From assembly GCF_009674605.1 (NCBI RefSeq), contig NZ_WKJO01000001.1, positions 992,001-1,056,000 of the forward strand: a DNA stretch of 64,000 bases, given 5' to 3'. The position numbers and the translations under genes are program-made. Position 1 is the stretch's first letter. The number at the start of each line of letters is the position of its first letter. Below are positions 19,107 to 27,409 of the stretch, one piece after another. The notes beneath the pieces were generated by a model. The model saw only the letters and a program-made list of their open reading frames with translations, was not told the origin of the DNA and did not search any database. Origin of the DNA: Haloferax litoreum (lineage in GTDB: Archaea > Halobacteriota > Halobacteria > Halobacteriales > Haloferacaceae).

Positions 19107-19535
19107 ATGGAAGTCAGAGACGCCGTCGACTCCGACGCCGAAGCGCTCGCCGCCGTCGCGAACGCGCCGAGCAGAGCGATGCGTCGGTTGATACGCGACC
19201 GAACCGTTCGGGTCGCCACGGAGGACGCCGGTTCCGACCCGAACGTGGACGCGCCGGCGGCAGTCGAACCGATTCTCGGGTTCGTCGGGTTCGACGTGCA
19301 AGAGGGCGTCGTCCACGTGACTCGCCTCGACGGTACGGAAGCGGCGGTGCGCCGCCTCCTCGAAGAACCACTCCGATTCGCGAGTGTAGAGGGCCTTCCG
19401 GTGGAAGTCCTCGTCGTCGAGTCCGAACCAGCGCTTCGCGACGCGGTGACGAACGCCGGATTCGAGCAAGTTGGCGACGGCCCACGGTTCGACGGCTATC
19501 CGACGGCCCGGTATCGGTACACCGAGACGGCGTAA
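19107..19535 (+). CDS. GNAT-like N-acetyltransferase
   Basis: About 142 residues, MEVRDAVDSDAEALAAVANAP at the N-terminus and EPALRDAVTNAGFEQVGDGPRF near the C-terminus resemble the first and last GNAT motifs. The acetyl-CoA pyrophosphate loop (Q/RxxGxG/A) is not clear, so activity is uncertain. Divergent from lysC, convergent with polD1. Confidence 0.65.
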   Translation: MEVRDAVDSDAEALAAVANAPSRAMRRLIRDRTVRVATEDAGSDPNVDAPAAVEPILGFVGFDVQEGVVHVTRLDGTEAAVRRLLEEPLRFASVEGLPVEVLVVESEPALRDAVTNAGFEQVGDGPRFDGYPTARYRYTETA

Positions 19536-19555
19536 TCGACCGTCGAAACCGAGCG

Positions 19556-19575
19556 TTCGAGTGGAAGCGAAGGGG
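19556..19575 (+). repeat. weak ORB-like sequence
   Basis: 15 of 20 matches to the origin ORB, the GCGAAGGGG end being best preserved. Lies in the 97-bp convergent intergene of the GNAT gene and polD1. Could be chance. Confidence 0.25.
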
Positions 19576-19632
19576 TCCAGTCGTCGGTGTCGGCGCACCT
19601 GTCGAACGCGGCTCCGACGAGAGAATCCAGAC

Positions 19633-21189
19633 TCAGGAGAACTTTCTGACCGTCATGTTCAGCGTGTCGAGGTCCACGATAGGCGCGTACCCCGAGTCGG
19701 GGTCGATGTTGACGGACTTCTGGAAGTCGGTCTGTGACTGCCAGCACCCGGAGTTGACCGCGAGGACGTTGTGGTACTTGCCCCACCCGAGTTTGTGGAC
19801 GTGGCCGGTGTGGAAGATGTCCGGCACCTGCTCCATGACGAGGTAGTCGAGTTCCTCGGGCGCGAGGCGCGTGTGGCCACCGAACTGCGGCGCGACGTGG
19901 CGCTTCTTCAGCAGTTGGTACATCGCCTTGTGGGGTTCGTCGTAACTCGCCTTCTCCGCGGGGAGTTCGGCGATAACCTCGTCCAGCGAGACGCCGTGGT
20001 ACATGAGGATGTTGACGCCTTCGAGCGTGACCATCGAGGGGTTGCTCGTGATTGTGGCGTCGTGCGCAGACATGATGTCGCGGAGTTCGTCGTCGAATCC
20101 GGGTTGCGGTTCCGCGAGGCGAACCGCGTCGTGGTTGCCGGGAATCATCACGATGTCGAGGTCACCGGGGACGGACTTGAGGTGCTCTGAGAACGCCTCG
20201 TACTGGTCGTAAATGTCGATGACGTCGAGTTCTTCGTCCTGATTCGGGTAGACACCCACTCCTTCGACCATGTCGCCGGCGATGAGGAGGTACTCGATGT
20301 TCGCCGCCTCTTCTGTGTGTAGCCAATCGGCGAACCGGTCCCACGCTTCCGCCATGAACTCCTGACTGCCGACGTGCACGTCGGAGATGAGCGCCGCCTG
20401 CACGTGGCGGTCCGCGGTGTTCGGCTTGTGACCACGGGGAACGTCCGGGAAGTGCATCGAGTCGACGAAGAGGATACCTGCGTCTCCAGAGAGCGTCCCC
20501 TGAACCGCGATGCACTCGTCCATGAGGAGTTCGTCGACGTACGCAGCGATGTCCTTGTCCTTCATCACGAGACACGGGAACGTCCCCGTCGTGTCTTCGA
20601 GTTCGACAATCCAGTGACCGCTCTTGGTCGAGCGAACGTCGTTGACGAGGCCGACGAGTTCTGCGTCCTCGCCGCCGGACATCTTGGAGATGGCCTTGGC
20701 CGGGCGGTGGTTGACGCGCCCGCGGAGCATCTTCGAGAGTTTCTCGTACCGGTCGCGGAACACCTTCACGAAGTCGTCGTACTCGCCGGTTCCAGTCGAC
20801 TGGCCGGTCATGTCGTTCGCAATTTCGAGTGACCGGAGCGCCGGGTCCGTGTTACGTCCGCTCCACGACCCCTTCGCTTCAGGTGGAGTTGTATCGCCGA
20901 CAGGTTCGGTCTCGTCGTTCGATGTTGCAGGGGAAACAGAGGGGTCTCTCTCGGGCGCACCGCTCGTAGGTGCGACCTCGGGCGGGTCCGCCTCGGGTGT
21001 AGACGCGAGCACCCCGCGGACGTGGTCGGCAGTGATTCGAAGCGCGTCGTCCGGGGCTGACTCGACGACTTGGGCGAGTGTCACGCCCGGGTCGTCCGAC
21101 CCAGCGATGAGCGTCACGGCCTCACGTTCTGCGTTGTAGCCGCGACTGACGAGTGCCCGGACGATGCGCGCCGGCGTCTCCAGTGGCAC
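19633..21189 (-). CDS. polD1: DNA polymerase D small subunit DP1 (proofreading exonuclease)
   Basis: About 518 residues from a GTG start (VPLETPARIVRALVSRGYNAE). N-terminal helical domain, a Pro/Thr/Ser-rich acidic linker (about 75-160), an OB-fold (VSTKSGHWIVELEDTTGTFPCLVM) and a calcineurin-like Mre11-type nuclease (ALISDVHVGS; LIAGDMVEG; IPGNHDAV; MYHGVSLDE; GHTRLAPE; HTGHVHKLG). It partners DP2, encoded elsewhere. The GTG start fits the conserved N-terminal helix and leaves 79 bp to the divergent signal peptidase. The linker contains an ORB-like sequence. Confidence 0.95.
   Translation of the reverse strand: MPLETPARIVRALVSRGYNAEREAVTLIAGSDDPGVTLAQVVESAPDDALRITADHVRGVLASTPEADPPEVAPTSGAPERDPSVSPATSNDETEPVGDTTPPEAKGSWSGRNTDPALRSLEIANDMTGQSTGTGEYDDFVKVFRDRYEKLSKMLRGRVNHRPAKAISKMSGGEDAELVGLVNDVRSTKSGHWIVELEDTTGTFPCLVMKDKDIAAYVDELLMDECIAVQGTLSGDAGILFVDSMHFPDVPRGHKPNTADRHVQAALISDVHVGSQEFMAEAWDRFADWLHTEEAANIEYLLIAGDMVEGVGVYPNQDEELDVIDIYDQYEAFSEHLKSVPGDLDIVMIPGNHDAVRLAEPQPGFDDELRDIMSAHDATITSNPSMVTLEGVNILMYHGVSLDEVIAELPAEKASYDEPHKAMYQLLKKRHVAPQFGGHTRLAPEELDYLVMEQVPDIFHTGHVHKLGWGKYHNVLAVNSGCWQSQTDFQKSVNIDPDSGYAPIVDLDTLNMTVRKFS
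20869..20888 (-). repeat. ORB-like element inside polD1
   Basis: 18 of 20 matches to the origin ORB at 24749-24768. It encodes PPEAKGSW in the disordered linker of DP1, where sequence is free to vary. About 3 kb from the nearest core ORB. Confidence 0.55.
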
Positions 21190-21268
21190 ACGGCGAAATC
21201 GGCGGAGCGGAGCAAAAAGGGTGCCGAAACCCAGAACGTTGAAACCCAGTCCGGGTAAATTGGGAGTG

Positions 21269-22081
21269 ATGAGTGCCGACGACGGTCCCCCGGTCCCCAA
21301 ATCTTCACGGGGTGGGTCCGACCCCGACGAAGGGTTGCTCAAGCGACTTCGAACGGCGGAAGACGGCCCACTCCTGTTCATCCGCGAAGCACTGATTAGT
21401 GCCTTCGCGGTGCTCGCTGTCGGCTTGTTCCTGTTCGCCGTCAGTGGTGTCTGGCCACCAATGGTCGCTGTCGAGAGCGGCAGCATGGAACCGCACATGC
21501 ACAAAGGTGACCTCGTGTTCATCACTGGACCGGAGCGATACGCGCCCGACGCGGCAGTCGAAGGCACGTCCGTCGTCACCGCCGAAGTCGGTGCCGACGT
21601 CGGCTATCGAACGTTCGGCGGCGACGGTAGCGTCATCGTCTACGACAATCCGGGCGTCGGGGGCCCACCCATCATCCACCGCTCGATGCTGTGGGTCGAA
21701 GAGGGTGAAAACTGGTACGACAGGGCCAACCCCGACCACATGTCGGCGAGCAACTGTCAGCAACTCACCCACTGTCCGGCACCCTACGACGGGTTCATCA
21801 CCAAAGGCGACAACAACGCGCGCTACGACCAGGTGAGCGGTATCAGCGAACCCGTCCGCCCCGAGTGGGTCCAGGGCGTCGCCCGCATCCGCATCCCGTT
21901 CCTCGGGTGGGTTCGCCTGACTCTCGCGAGCACCATGTCGACGGCGACACCGGTGACGCCAGTGACTGTCGAACAAGTACCTGCTTCAGTCGTGCAGGCA
22001 CCTGTTCCAGTCGAACAAGCACTCTCGGCCTCGATGGCCAACGACCCGGTCCACGTCGCCCAGTCGTCGCTGGCAGCGTGA
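21269..22081 (+). CDS. sec11: signal peptidase I, Sec11 type
   Basis: About 270 residues. One N-terminal membrane anchor (about 37-60), then catalytic Ser in VESGSMEPHM (Ser about 72), GDLVFI, the His-containing PPIIHRSM and the acidic box TKGDNN. Use of His instead of Lys as general base is the archaeal/ER Sec11 type. Removes Sec signal peptides on the outer face. A second hydrophobic stretch IRIPFLGWVRLTLAS is followed by a Val/Pro/Gln-rich tail built from a roughly 10-residue repeat (VEQVPAS, VEQALSA). Symbol at family level; H. volcanii has two Sec11 paralogues. Confidence 0.9.
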   Translation: MSADDGPPVPKSSRGGSDPDEGLLKRLRTAEDGPLLFIREALISAFAVLAVGLFLFAVSGVWPPMVAVESGSMEPHMHKGDLVFITGPERYAPDAAVEGTSVVTAEVGADVGYRTFGGDGSVIVYDNPGVGGPPIIHRSMLWVEEGENWYDRANPDHMSASNCQQLTHCPAPYDGFITKGDNNARYDQVSGISEPVRPEWVQGVARIRIPFLGWVRLTLASTMSTATPVTPVTVEQVPASVVQAPVPVEQALSASMANDPVHVAQSSLAA

Positions 22082-22132
22082 ACCGACCGAAAAATCGCTC
22101 TCCTCTCTGTGCAGTGTCGTCGTCGCTTCCGC

Positions 22133-23734
22133 TCAGTTATCGAACCGCGCCTGCACGAACGGTTGGGCGCTCTCGATGTCACCGAGACGCGAGTCCGTGA
22201 GTAAGACGGCTTCCGTCTCGTCGATGGGAACGGAGAGGCTGATTTCTTTCGTCCGACCGTAGCGTCCCTTCGAGACGACGACGGCGTTGACGATGCCGAG
22301 CATGTCGAGTTCCGAGATGAGGTCCGTGACGCGACGCTGCGTGAGCACGTCGGCGTCTATCTCCTCGCAGAGGCGCTTGTAGATGTTGAACACCTCGCCG
22401 GTGTTGATGTTGCGAACACCGTTCTTCTCGAGGAGGATGATAGCGAAGAGGACGATTTTCGACTGCGTGGGTAGCGTCCGGACGACTTCGACGACCCGGT
22501 CCAGTTCTATCTTGTCCTGCGCCTGCCGGACGTGTGCCTCTTCGACGGTGTCGGCCTGTCCGCGCTCGGCGAGTTCGCCCGCAGTACGGAGCAAGTCGAG
22601 GGCACGGCGGGCGTCACCGTGTTCCTGCGCGGCGAACGCGGCACACAGCGGGATGACGTCGTCGGTCAGCGCGCCGCCTTTGAACGCGACGTCGGCGCGG
22701 TGTTGGAGGATGTCTCGAAGTTGGTTGGCGTCGTACGGCGGGAAGACGATTTCTTCCTCGCCGAGACTCGATTTGACCCGCGGGTCGAGGAAGTCAGTGA
22801 ACTTCAGGTCGTTCGAGATACCCATGATAGAGATACGCGAGTTGTCGAGTTCGGAGTTCATCCGCGAGAGGTTGTAGAGCGTGTCGTCGCCGGATTTCTC
22901 GACGAGTTTGTCGATTTCGTCGAGCATGATGACGACCACGCGCTCTTTGTAATCGACGGCGTCGAAGAACGTCGTATACACTCGGTCGGTGGGCCATCCG
23001 GTCATCGGCACCGTCTCCATCTCGTCGGCGTCGTTCGAGAGTTCCTCGGCCCGTTCGTCTATCTCTGCAATCGAATCGTAGGGGGTGTCCGCGAGCGCGT
23101 TCGGGTCTTCTGTCGCCCGCGTGCGCATCTCGTCGAGACGGTCGAGTTCCGCCTCGATTCGTTCGAAGTTCTTCTCGATGAACTTGTTCGCGAGTTGGGC
23201 GAGGACACGATACTGCGTGTCCGTCACCTCGCAGTTGATGTACTCGACTTCACACGGCACGTCGTACTTCTGCGACGTCGATTCGAGTTCCTGACTCACG
23301 AACTTCGCGCTCGCAGTCTTTCCGGTCCCGGTCTTCCCGTAGATGAGAATGTTCGACGGCGTCTCCCCCCGTAGCGCAGAGACGAGAATCGTCGCCATCT
23401 GGTTGATTTGGTCGGTACGGTGGGGGAGTTCGTGCGGCGTGTACGACGGCCGAAGCACCTCCTTGTTCTCGAATATCGGTTCTCCGGCGAGAAGGTCGTC
23501 GAACAACCCTTTCGACTCGTCGTCGTCGTTCAACACAACCTTGTCGAGTCCGACGTCGGGGTCTTTGTGCTGGTCGACGTCGACGTCGTCCTCGTCTGGA
23601 ACGTCGGCATCGGGGCCGATGCTCGCCTGGATGTCGATATCCTCGGCGGATACGTCGGTCGGTTCTGCGTCCCGTGCAGAACTATCCGCTTCTTCTGCCC
23701 GGTGACCACCTTGTGAATTGTCGTCCTCACCCAT
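22133..23734 (-). CDS. orc1: origin recognition protein Orc1/Cdc6
   Basis: About 533 residues. A 90-residue acidic N-terminal extension, then the AAA+ domain with Walker A YGKTGTGKTAS (about 132-142), Walker B VVIMLDEIDKLV, sensor 1 ISIMGISNDL, arginine-rich sensor 2 (HGDARRALDLLR), and a C-terminal winged helix that reads ORB DNA. Binds origin boxes and loads MCM. It is transcribed away from the origin, and an ORB overlaps its promoter 8 bases before the ATG. Confidence 0.95.
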   Translation of the reverse strand: MGEDDNSQGGHRAEEADSSARDAEPTDVSAEDIDIQASIGPDADVPDEDDVDVDQHKDPDVGLDKVVLNDDDESKGLFDDLLAGEPIFENKEVLRPSYTPHELPHRTDQINQMATILVSALRGETPSNILIYGKTGTGKTASAKFVSQELESTSQKYDVPCEVEYINCEVTDTQYRVLAQLANKFIEKNFERIEAELDRLDEMRTRATEDPNALADTPYDSIAEIDERAEELSNDADEMETVPMTGWPTDRVYTTFFDAVDYKERVVVIMLDEIDKLVEKSGDDTLYNLSRMNSELDNSRISIMGISNDLKFTDFLDPRVKSSLGEEEIVFPPYDANQLRDILQHRADVAFKGGALTDDVIPLCAAFAAQEHGDARRALDLLRTAGELAERGQADTVEEAHVRQAQDKIELDRVVEVVRTLPTQSKIVLFAIILLEKNGVRNINTGEVFNIYKRLCEEIDADVLTQRRVTDLISELDMLGIVNAVVVSKGRYGRTKEISLSVPIDETEAVLLTDSRLGDIESAQPFVQARFDN

Positions 23735-23742
23735 CGTGAATA

Positions 23743-23762
23743 CCCCTTCGTTTCAATTGGAA
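23743..23762 (-). repeat. origin recognition box overlapping the orc1 promoter
   Basis: 18 of 20 matches to the ORB at 24749. It lies only 8 bases upstream of the orc1 ATG, where an initiation complex would have to sit, so bound Orc1 could repress its own gene. Confidence 0.8.
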
Positions 23763-24103
23763 TGGTCGCCCGAAACGGCCCTGAGAGAGCATGAAACCGG
23801 GGATGGCCGGTATCTGCTCGTGAAGCCACAGCAGGCGATTCCAGATGATGCAAAGGAACCAAACGAAGAGTTGGTACAAAAGTCTTACTTCTCCGACTTG
23901 TCGGCCACCCGAGCACCCAAAAATCGAGAGACAAGAAGGGTTTCGACAGGAGAGTTTCCGAGTCCGACCTCGCAGAAGACGGTTCTGTCCGTCGGAATCA
24001 CGTGACGACAGGTTCTGTTCGGGTCGACGTTCGATTCGGTTCGGGCCGACACTCGACGGAACGGCGGACTTACCACAGGCAGGTCACGTATTATCGGCAG
24101 TCA

Positions 24104-24154
24104 CTCCCACCTGTCGGTAGGTACTCTCACCAATCGGTAGGTGGTCACCACCGA
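24104..24154. repeat. 20-bp iteron-like pair with inverted half
   Basis: Two tandem 19-20-base units at 24104 and 24124 share CGGTAGGT and a leading CTC(C/T)CACC; the second is followed by ACCACCGAT (about 24147-24155), the inverted image of ATCGGTAGGT with one bulge. The core differs from the ORB, so a different protein or a hairpin is implied. Confidence 0.6.
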
Positions 24155-24399
24155 TGTCGACCGTCGCGTAGATGTCGAACGCGGTCTGGATGTCGGACGC
24201 ACTCGAAAGAGCCCCCACGAACCGATACTCATTCGCGAGTGCGCGAGGCGCAATTTCTCGACGGGAAGTGTCCCGAGACGTGTATGGAGTGACGTTTGGA
24301 CGAGTGAACAGGGGGGTGGCGTTCGCCCTCCGGCGGGTCAAGCGAGTCGACGAGTCGTTCGTATGGAGCGACTCCGACACGAAAAATCCCGCCCGGTGA

Positions 24400-24419
24400 C
24401 CCCTCCATTTCGTGTGGAA
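24400..24419 (-). repeat. origin recognition box, divergent copy
   Basis: 16 of 20 matches to the ORB at 24749. The variant core CCCCTCCATTTC is repeated at 24479-24490 as a shortened copy. Confidence 0.7.
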
Positions 24420-24478
24420 ACGGACAAGTCGCGCTATCGACAAAATCTGGGAGTAGCAGTGTTCTCGTTGGCGTTTAA

Positions 24479-24498
24479 CCCCTCCATTTCCCCTGCAA
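24479..24498 (-). repeat. half ORB
   Basis: Carries CCCCTCCATTTC identical to the neighbouring divergent box but lacks the GTGGAA half. It may be a mini-ORB or a decayed copy. Confidence 0.4.
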
Positions 24499-24553
24499 TT
24501 AAGTGTCGATTCTCCAGTTCGACGGGAAACCCCTGGGTCTCGCTTCCCCCACA

Positions 24554-24573
24554 CCCCTTCGTTTCGGGTGGAG
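24554..24573 (-). repeat. origin recognition box, left of the unwinding element
   Basis: 18 of 20 matches to the ORB at 24749 in opposite orientation. Preceded by a C-run that forms the G-string side of the box. It sits immediately left of the AT-rich unwinding region. Confidence 0.85.
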
Positions 24574-24607
24574 ACGAGAACAGGTAGGGTAGGGGGTTCG
24601 GCGGCTT

Positions 24608-24710
24608 CTAGAAGAGCATGCTTTTATTATACTGGACTGCGCACCATATCCGTAGTAGATAAAAATGCGTTATTATTAGGTGGGTACAGCCTAGAATTAA
24701 CAGTCGACCG
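24608..24710. other. AT-rich duplex unwinding element
   Basis: About 100 bp of high A+T (TTTTATTATACTGG, ATAAAAATGCGTTATTATTA, GAATTAACA) in an otherwise GC-rich chromosome, placed between two inverted ORBs. This is where the origin would first melt. Confidence 0.8.
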
Positions 24711-24748
24711 CCGTCTAGCGGTTCACCCACCCTCCCCCTCTCGTGCCG

Positions 24749-24768
24749 TTCCACCTGAAACGAAGGGG
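24749..24768 (+). repeat. origin recognition box, right of the unwinding element
   Basis: TTCCACCTGAAACGAAGGGG, followed by TGGGGGTG (G-string). Used here as the reference copy; it faces the box at 24554 across the AT-rich segment. Confidence 0.88.
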
Positions 24769-24967
24769 TGGGGGTGTTCCCCCCGGCCCGTTTCTCGTCC
24801 GTCGCCACTCACACTCGTCGAGTTCCGACTCGAGAACCCGTCAGGTCGTCGGTCTGGTTCACTGTTCGACGAAACAGGCTCACTTTCACGCCGTCGTGGG
24901 TTACACCCTCTCTTCGTGTCAGTCGACGTTCCAGCGAGACGACCTGCACGTGGACACGGCGTAGATG

Positions 24968-25033
24968 TACGCTTTACTGGTCCCACCCACGATAAACGTC
25001 TACGCTTTACTGGTCCCACCCACGATAAACGTC
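24968..25033. repeat. perfect 33-bp tandem duplication
   Basis: Unit 24968-25000 is repeated exactly at 25001-25033; it contains CTTTACTGGTCCCACCCACG and ends GATAAACGTC. A third partial copy, CGATAAACGTC, follows at about 25045-25055. Two identical copies imply a recent event or strong conservation. Confidence 0.9.
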
Positions 25034-25314
25034 TGCTACACGTCCGATAAACGTCCAATTATCAGCGTTCGTGTGTGCGCACGGGAACAAGAAGTATACC
25101 ATCTCCCGAATTACCGGTCTGCACACGAACACAGGGGTGAGACCGGTCGAATCGATGGGTTTCGGGAGGTTCGACCCGAAGAGACGGACACACTCGGTTC
25201 TGGTAATTGTATCTGAAACTTGACTAGTGTCTGACGTAGTGCTTAAGTGAGTCCGGTTGGGTGATACCTCCATACGCCCTCCACGACGCGTTCGGGAGGT
25301 GCGGGAGGCCCAGG

Positions 25315-25956
25315 ATGGGACTGCTCACAGATCTAAGAGACAGCATCTCACGAGTCGTCGACCGGCTCTTTTCGGAGAGCGAGCCGAAGCGGATCGGAAT
25401 TTATGGCCCGCCCAACGCCGGGAAGACGACTCTCGCAAATCGTATCGCCCGTGACTGGACCGGTGACGCAATCGGTCCCGAGAGCCACATCCCTCACGAG
25501 ACCCGTCGCGCCCGACGGAAGGAGAACGTGGAAATCGAACGGAACGGCAAGAAAGTCACCATCGACATCGTCGACACGCCGGGTGTCACGACGAAAGTCG
25601 ACTACAAGGAGTTCCTCGAACACGACATGGAGAAAGACGACGCAGTCCGTCGGTCCCGCGAGGCGACCGAAGGCGTCGCCGAGGCCATGCACTGGCTCCG
25701 CGAGGACGTCGATGGTGTCATCTACGTTCTCGACAGCACCAAAGACCCTATCTCACAGGTCAACACGATGCTCATCGGTATCATCGAGAGTCAGGACCTG
25801 CCGGTGCTCATCTTCGCGAACAAGATAGACCTCGAAGAGTCGAACGTCGAGCGCATCACCAACGCGTATCCGCAACACGAGACGGTCGAACTCTCGGCTC
25901 TCGAGGGAGAGAACATGGACGAAGTGTACGCAAAAATCGCGGAGTACTTCGCGTGA
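25315..25956 (+). CDS. oapA: Era-like GTP-binding protein, origin-associated OapA
   Basis: About 213 residues. Small GTPase motifs: G1 GPPNAGKT (31-38), G3 DTPG (87-90), G4 NKID (169-172), G5 SALEG. No KH domain, so it is not bacterial Era itself. The ATG at 25315 is preceded by GGGAGG-type Shine-Dalgarno sequences; a longer reading from 25261 enters the leader. First of three genes in one direction beside the origin (oapA 6 bp from oapB, then oapC), named from the H. volcanii work as I recall it. Molecular role unknown; a link to replication is inferred from position. Confidence 0.88.
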   Translation: MGLLTDLRDSISRVVDRLFSESEPKRIGIYGPPNAGKTTLANRIARDWTGDAIGPESHIPHETRRARRKENVEIERNGKKVTIDIVDTPGVTTKVDYKEFLEHDMEKDDAVRRSREATEGVAEAMHWLREDVDGVIYVLDSTKDPISQVNTMLIGIIESQDLPVLIFANKIDLEESNVERITNAYPQHETVELSALEGENMDEVYAKIAEYFA

Positions 25957-25962
25957 TTCACC

Positions 25963-26355
25963 ATGCCTGAAGCAACGGCCTCCGACAACGGCTCTGGTGG
26001 GGTCCAGATAGACCTCTTCAGTGGAAATCGGATGGCAAACCTCACGAGCATGGAGAAGATTCGTCTCATCCTCGACGGCGTTCGCGATGGCAACATCGTC
26101 ATCCTCGAAGAGGGTCTCTCGCCCGACGAAGAGTCGAAGCTCATCGAAGTGACGATGGCAGAGATTAGCCCCGACGAGTTCAACGGCATCGAAATCGAGA
26201 CGTATCCGCGCTCACAGACCGCAGACCAGAGTTTCCTCGACCGACTGATGGGTCGGCAATCGACGCAGAAACTCACGGTCATCGGTCCGGCGAACCAGAT
26301 TCAGACGCTCCACAAAGACGAGAATCTCATCAGCGCGCTCGTCTCACGAAAGTAG
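25963..26355 (+). CDS. oapB: DUF2073 family protein OapB
   Basis: About 130 residues; IDLFSGNRMANLTSMEKIRLILDGVRDGNIVILEEGLSPDEESKLIE is the DUF2073 signature as I know it, a family found next to the GTPase and zinc ribbon in many euryarchaea. Soluble alpha/beta protein without catalytic motifs. Starts 6 bases after oapA, so translation is probably coupled. Confidence 0.85.
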   Translation: MPEATASDNGSGGVQIDLFSGNRMANLTSMEKIRLILDGVRDGNIVILEEGLSPDEESKLIEVTMAEISPDEFNGIEIETYPRSQTADQSFLDRLMGRQSTQKLTVIGPANQIQTLHKDENLISALVSRK

Positions 26356-26404
26356 GGGGTTCGCAAACGACCAATCACGCGCCATCCGGCGCCCACATCT
26401 ACCA

Positions 26405-27409
26405 ATGCCACATCAATGCACGACGTGCGGTAAGGTGTTCCCCGACGGCTCGAAAGAGATGCTCTCGGGGTGCCCGAGCTGCGGCGGTAACAAATTTCAG
26501 TTCCAACCCGCGTCTAGCGCCGGCGGCACTTCCGCCGACGCCGCGGGGGGCAGTGACGACACTCGTTCGCAGCACGGCGCCGGAACGCGGGACTTGACGT
26601 CCTCTGCGGCCGACGCCGTCCGTGAACGAGCGACAGAGACAGACTCCCGTCCCGATACCGGTGACGAGGAAGTAACGGTCAGCGACTGGGTGAACTCCAA
26701 GCGAGAGTCTGGAGCACCGGCAGACGCCGCCAGACCTGATTCGTCGCGTGCGTCGTCGACTGACGCGTCGACCGGTCCCGCGAATGGTTCACCGAACGAA
26801 CCTGCGAGTGATTCACCGAGTGCACCATCTGGTGAGTCGAGTAGCGACGACGCGTCTCGCGGATGGGGCGAGTGGCCCACTGCGCCGAACAGTCCGTCAG
26901 AGACCGAACCCGAACCCCCTCGTGGCACCGCCGCACGCGAAGCGACGAGGTCGGAAACAGCAGGGTCGTCGGACCACGCGCCGCACATCCGCGCACGAGA
27001 GACGGACGAAGACACCTCTCAGAAGAGCGCTCGAAGCGACGTGGTCACGCCGGAGGAACTCGCTGCTGCCGGTGCGAACCACCGTGAGTCCACCGACCAA
27101 CCCGAACCCGGTGTCGCTGCGTCAGACCGTAACGAGACGCCAGACGAAGCGTCTGCACGACAGACTGCCCCGCCGGACGTCGACGGGACGACAATCGAAC
27201 CGTCGTCCGACGAGCGTCCTGACCTCGACCAACTCCGCGAGGAACTCAACGACCAGTTCGAGAGCATCAAGATTGTCAACCCCGGCCAGTACGAACTCAA
27301 CCTCATGGAACTCTACGACCGAGACGAGTACATCATCTCGCTCCGTGAGGATGGCCGGTACGTCATCGAAGTCCCCGACTCGTGGGGTCCTGGGTCGCGA
27401 GAAGACTAA
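26405..27409 (+). CDS. oapC: zinc-ribbon protein OapC with long acidic linker
   Basis: About 334 residues. N-terminal zinc ribbon (CTTCG near 5-9 and CPSCGG near 23-28), a linker of some 220 residues rich in Ser, Asp, Pro, Thr and Ala with no predicted structure, then a conserved C-terminal domain (LDQLREELNDQFESIKIVNPGQYELNLMELYDRDEYIISLREDGRYVIEVPDSW). The C-terminal block is what the family shares; the linker is lineage specific. Same transcription direction as oapAB, 49 bp downstream. Confidence 0.82.
   Translation: MPHQCTTCGKVFPDGSKEMLSGCPSCGGNKFQFQPASSAGGTSADAAGGSDDTRSQHGAGTRDLTSSAADAVRERATETDSRPDTGDEEVTVSDWVNSKRESGAPADAARPDSSRASSTDASTGPANGSPNEPASDSPSAPSGESSSDDASRGWGEWPTAPNSPSETEPEPPRGTAAREATRSETAGSSDHAPHIRARETDEDTSQKSARSDVVTPEELAAAGANHRESTDQPEPGVAASDRNETPDEASARQTAPPDVDGTTIEPSSDERPDLDQLREELNDQFESIKIVNPGQYELNLMELYDRDEYIISLREDGRYVIEVPDSWGPGSRED

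Larger units (their letters stand above)
23735..25314. other. chromosomal replication origin (oriC1-type), 1.58 kb without genes
   Basis: Gene-free gap between orc1 and oapA. It holds at least four ORB elements and a half-copy, arranged in opposite orientations on the two sides of an AT-rich segment (24608-24710), a pair of 20-bp repeats with an inverted half (24104-24154) and a perfect 33-bp tandem duplication (24968-25033). An orc1 gene beside inverted ORBs flanking an unwinding element is the defining layout of haloarchaeal origins. Open frames here have poor codon bias and no family resemblance. Confidence 0.92.

Noticed and set aside
24084-24554. 156-codon minus-strand frame within the origin
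   Set aside because: Overlaps the iterons and ORBs, low-quality protein sequence.
24141-24587. 148-codon frame within the origin
   Set aside because: It crosses several ORBs, has poor codon bias and no family resemblance.
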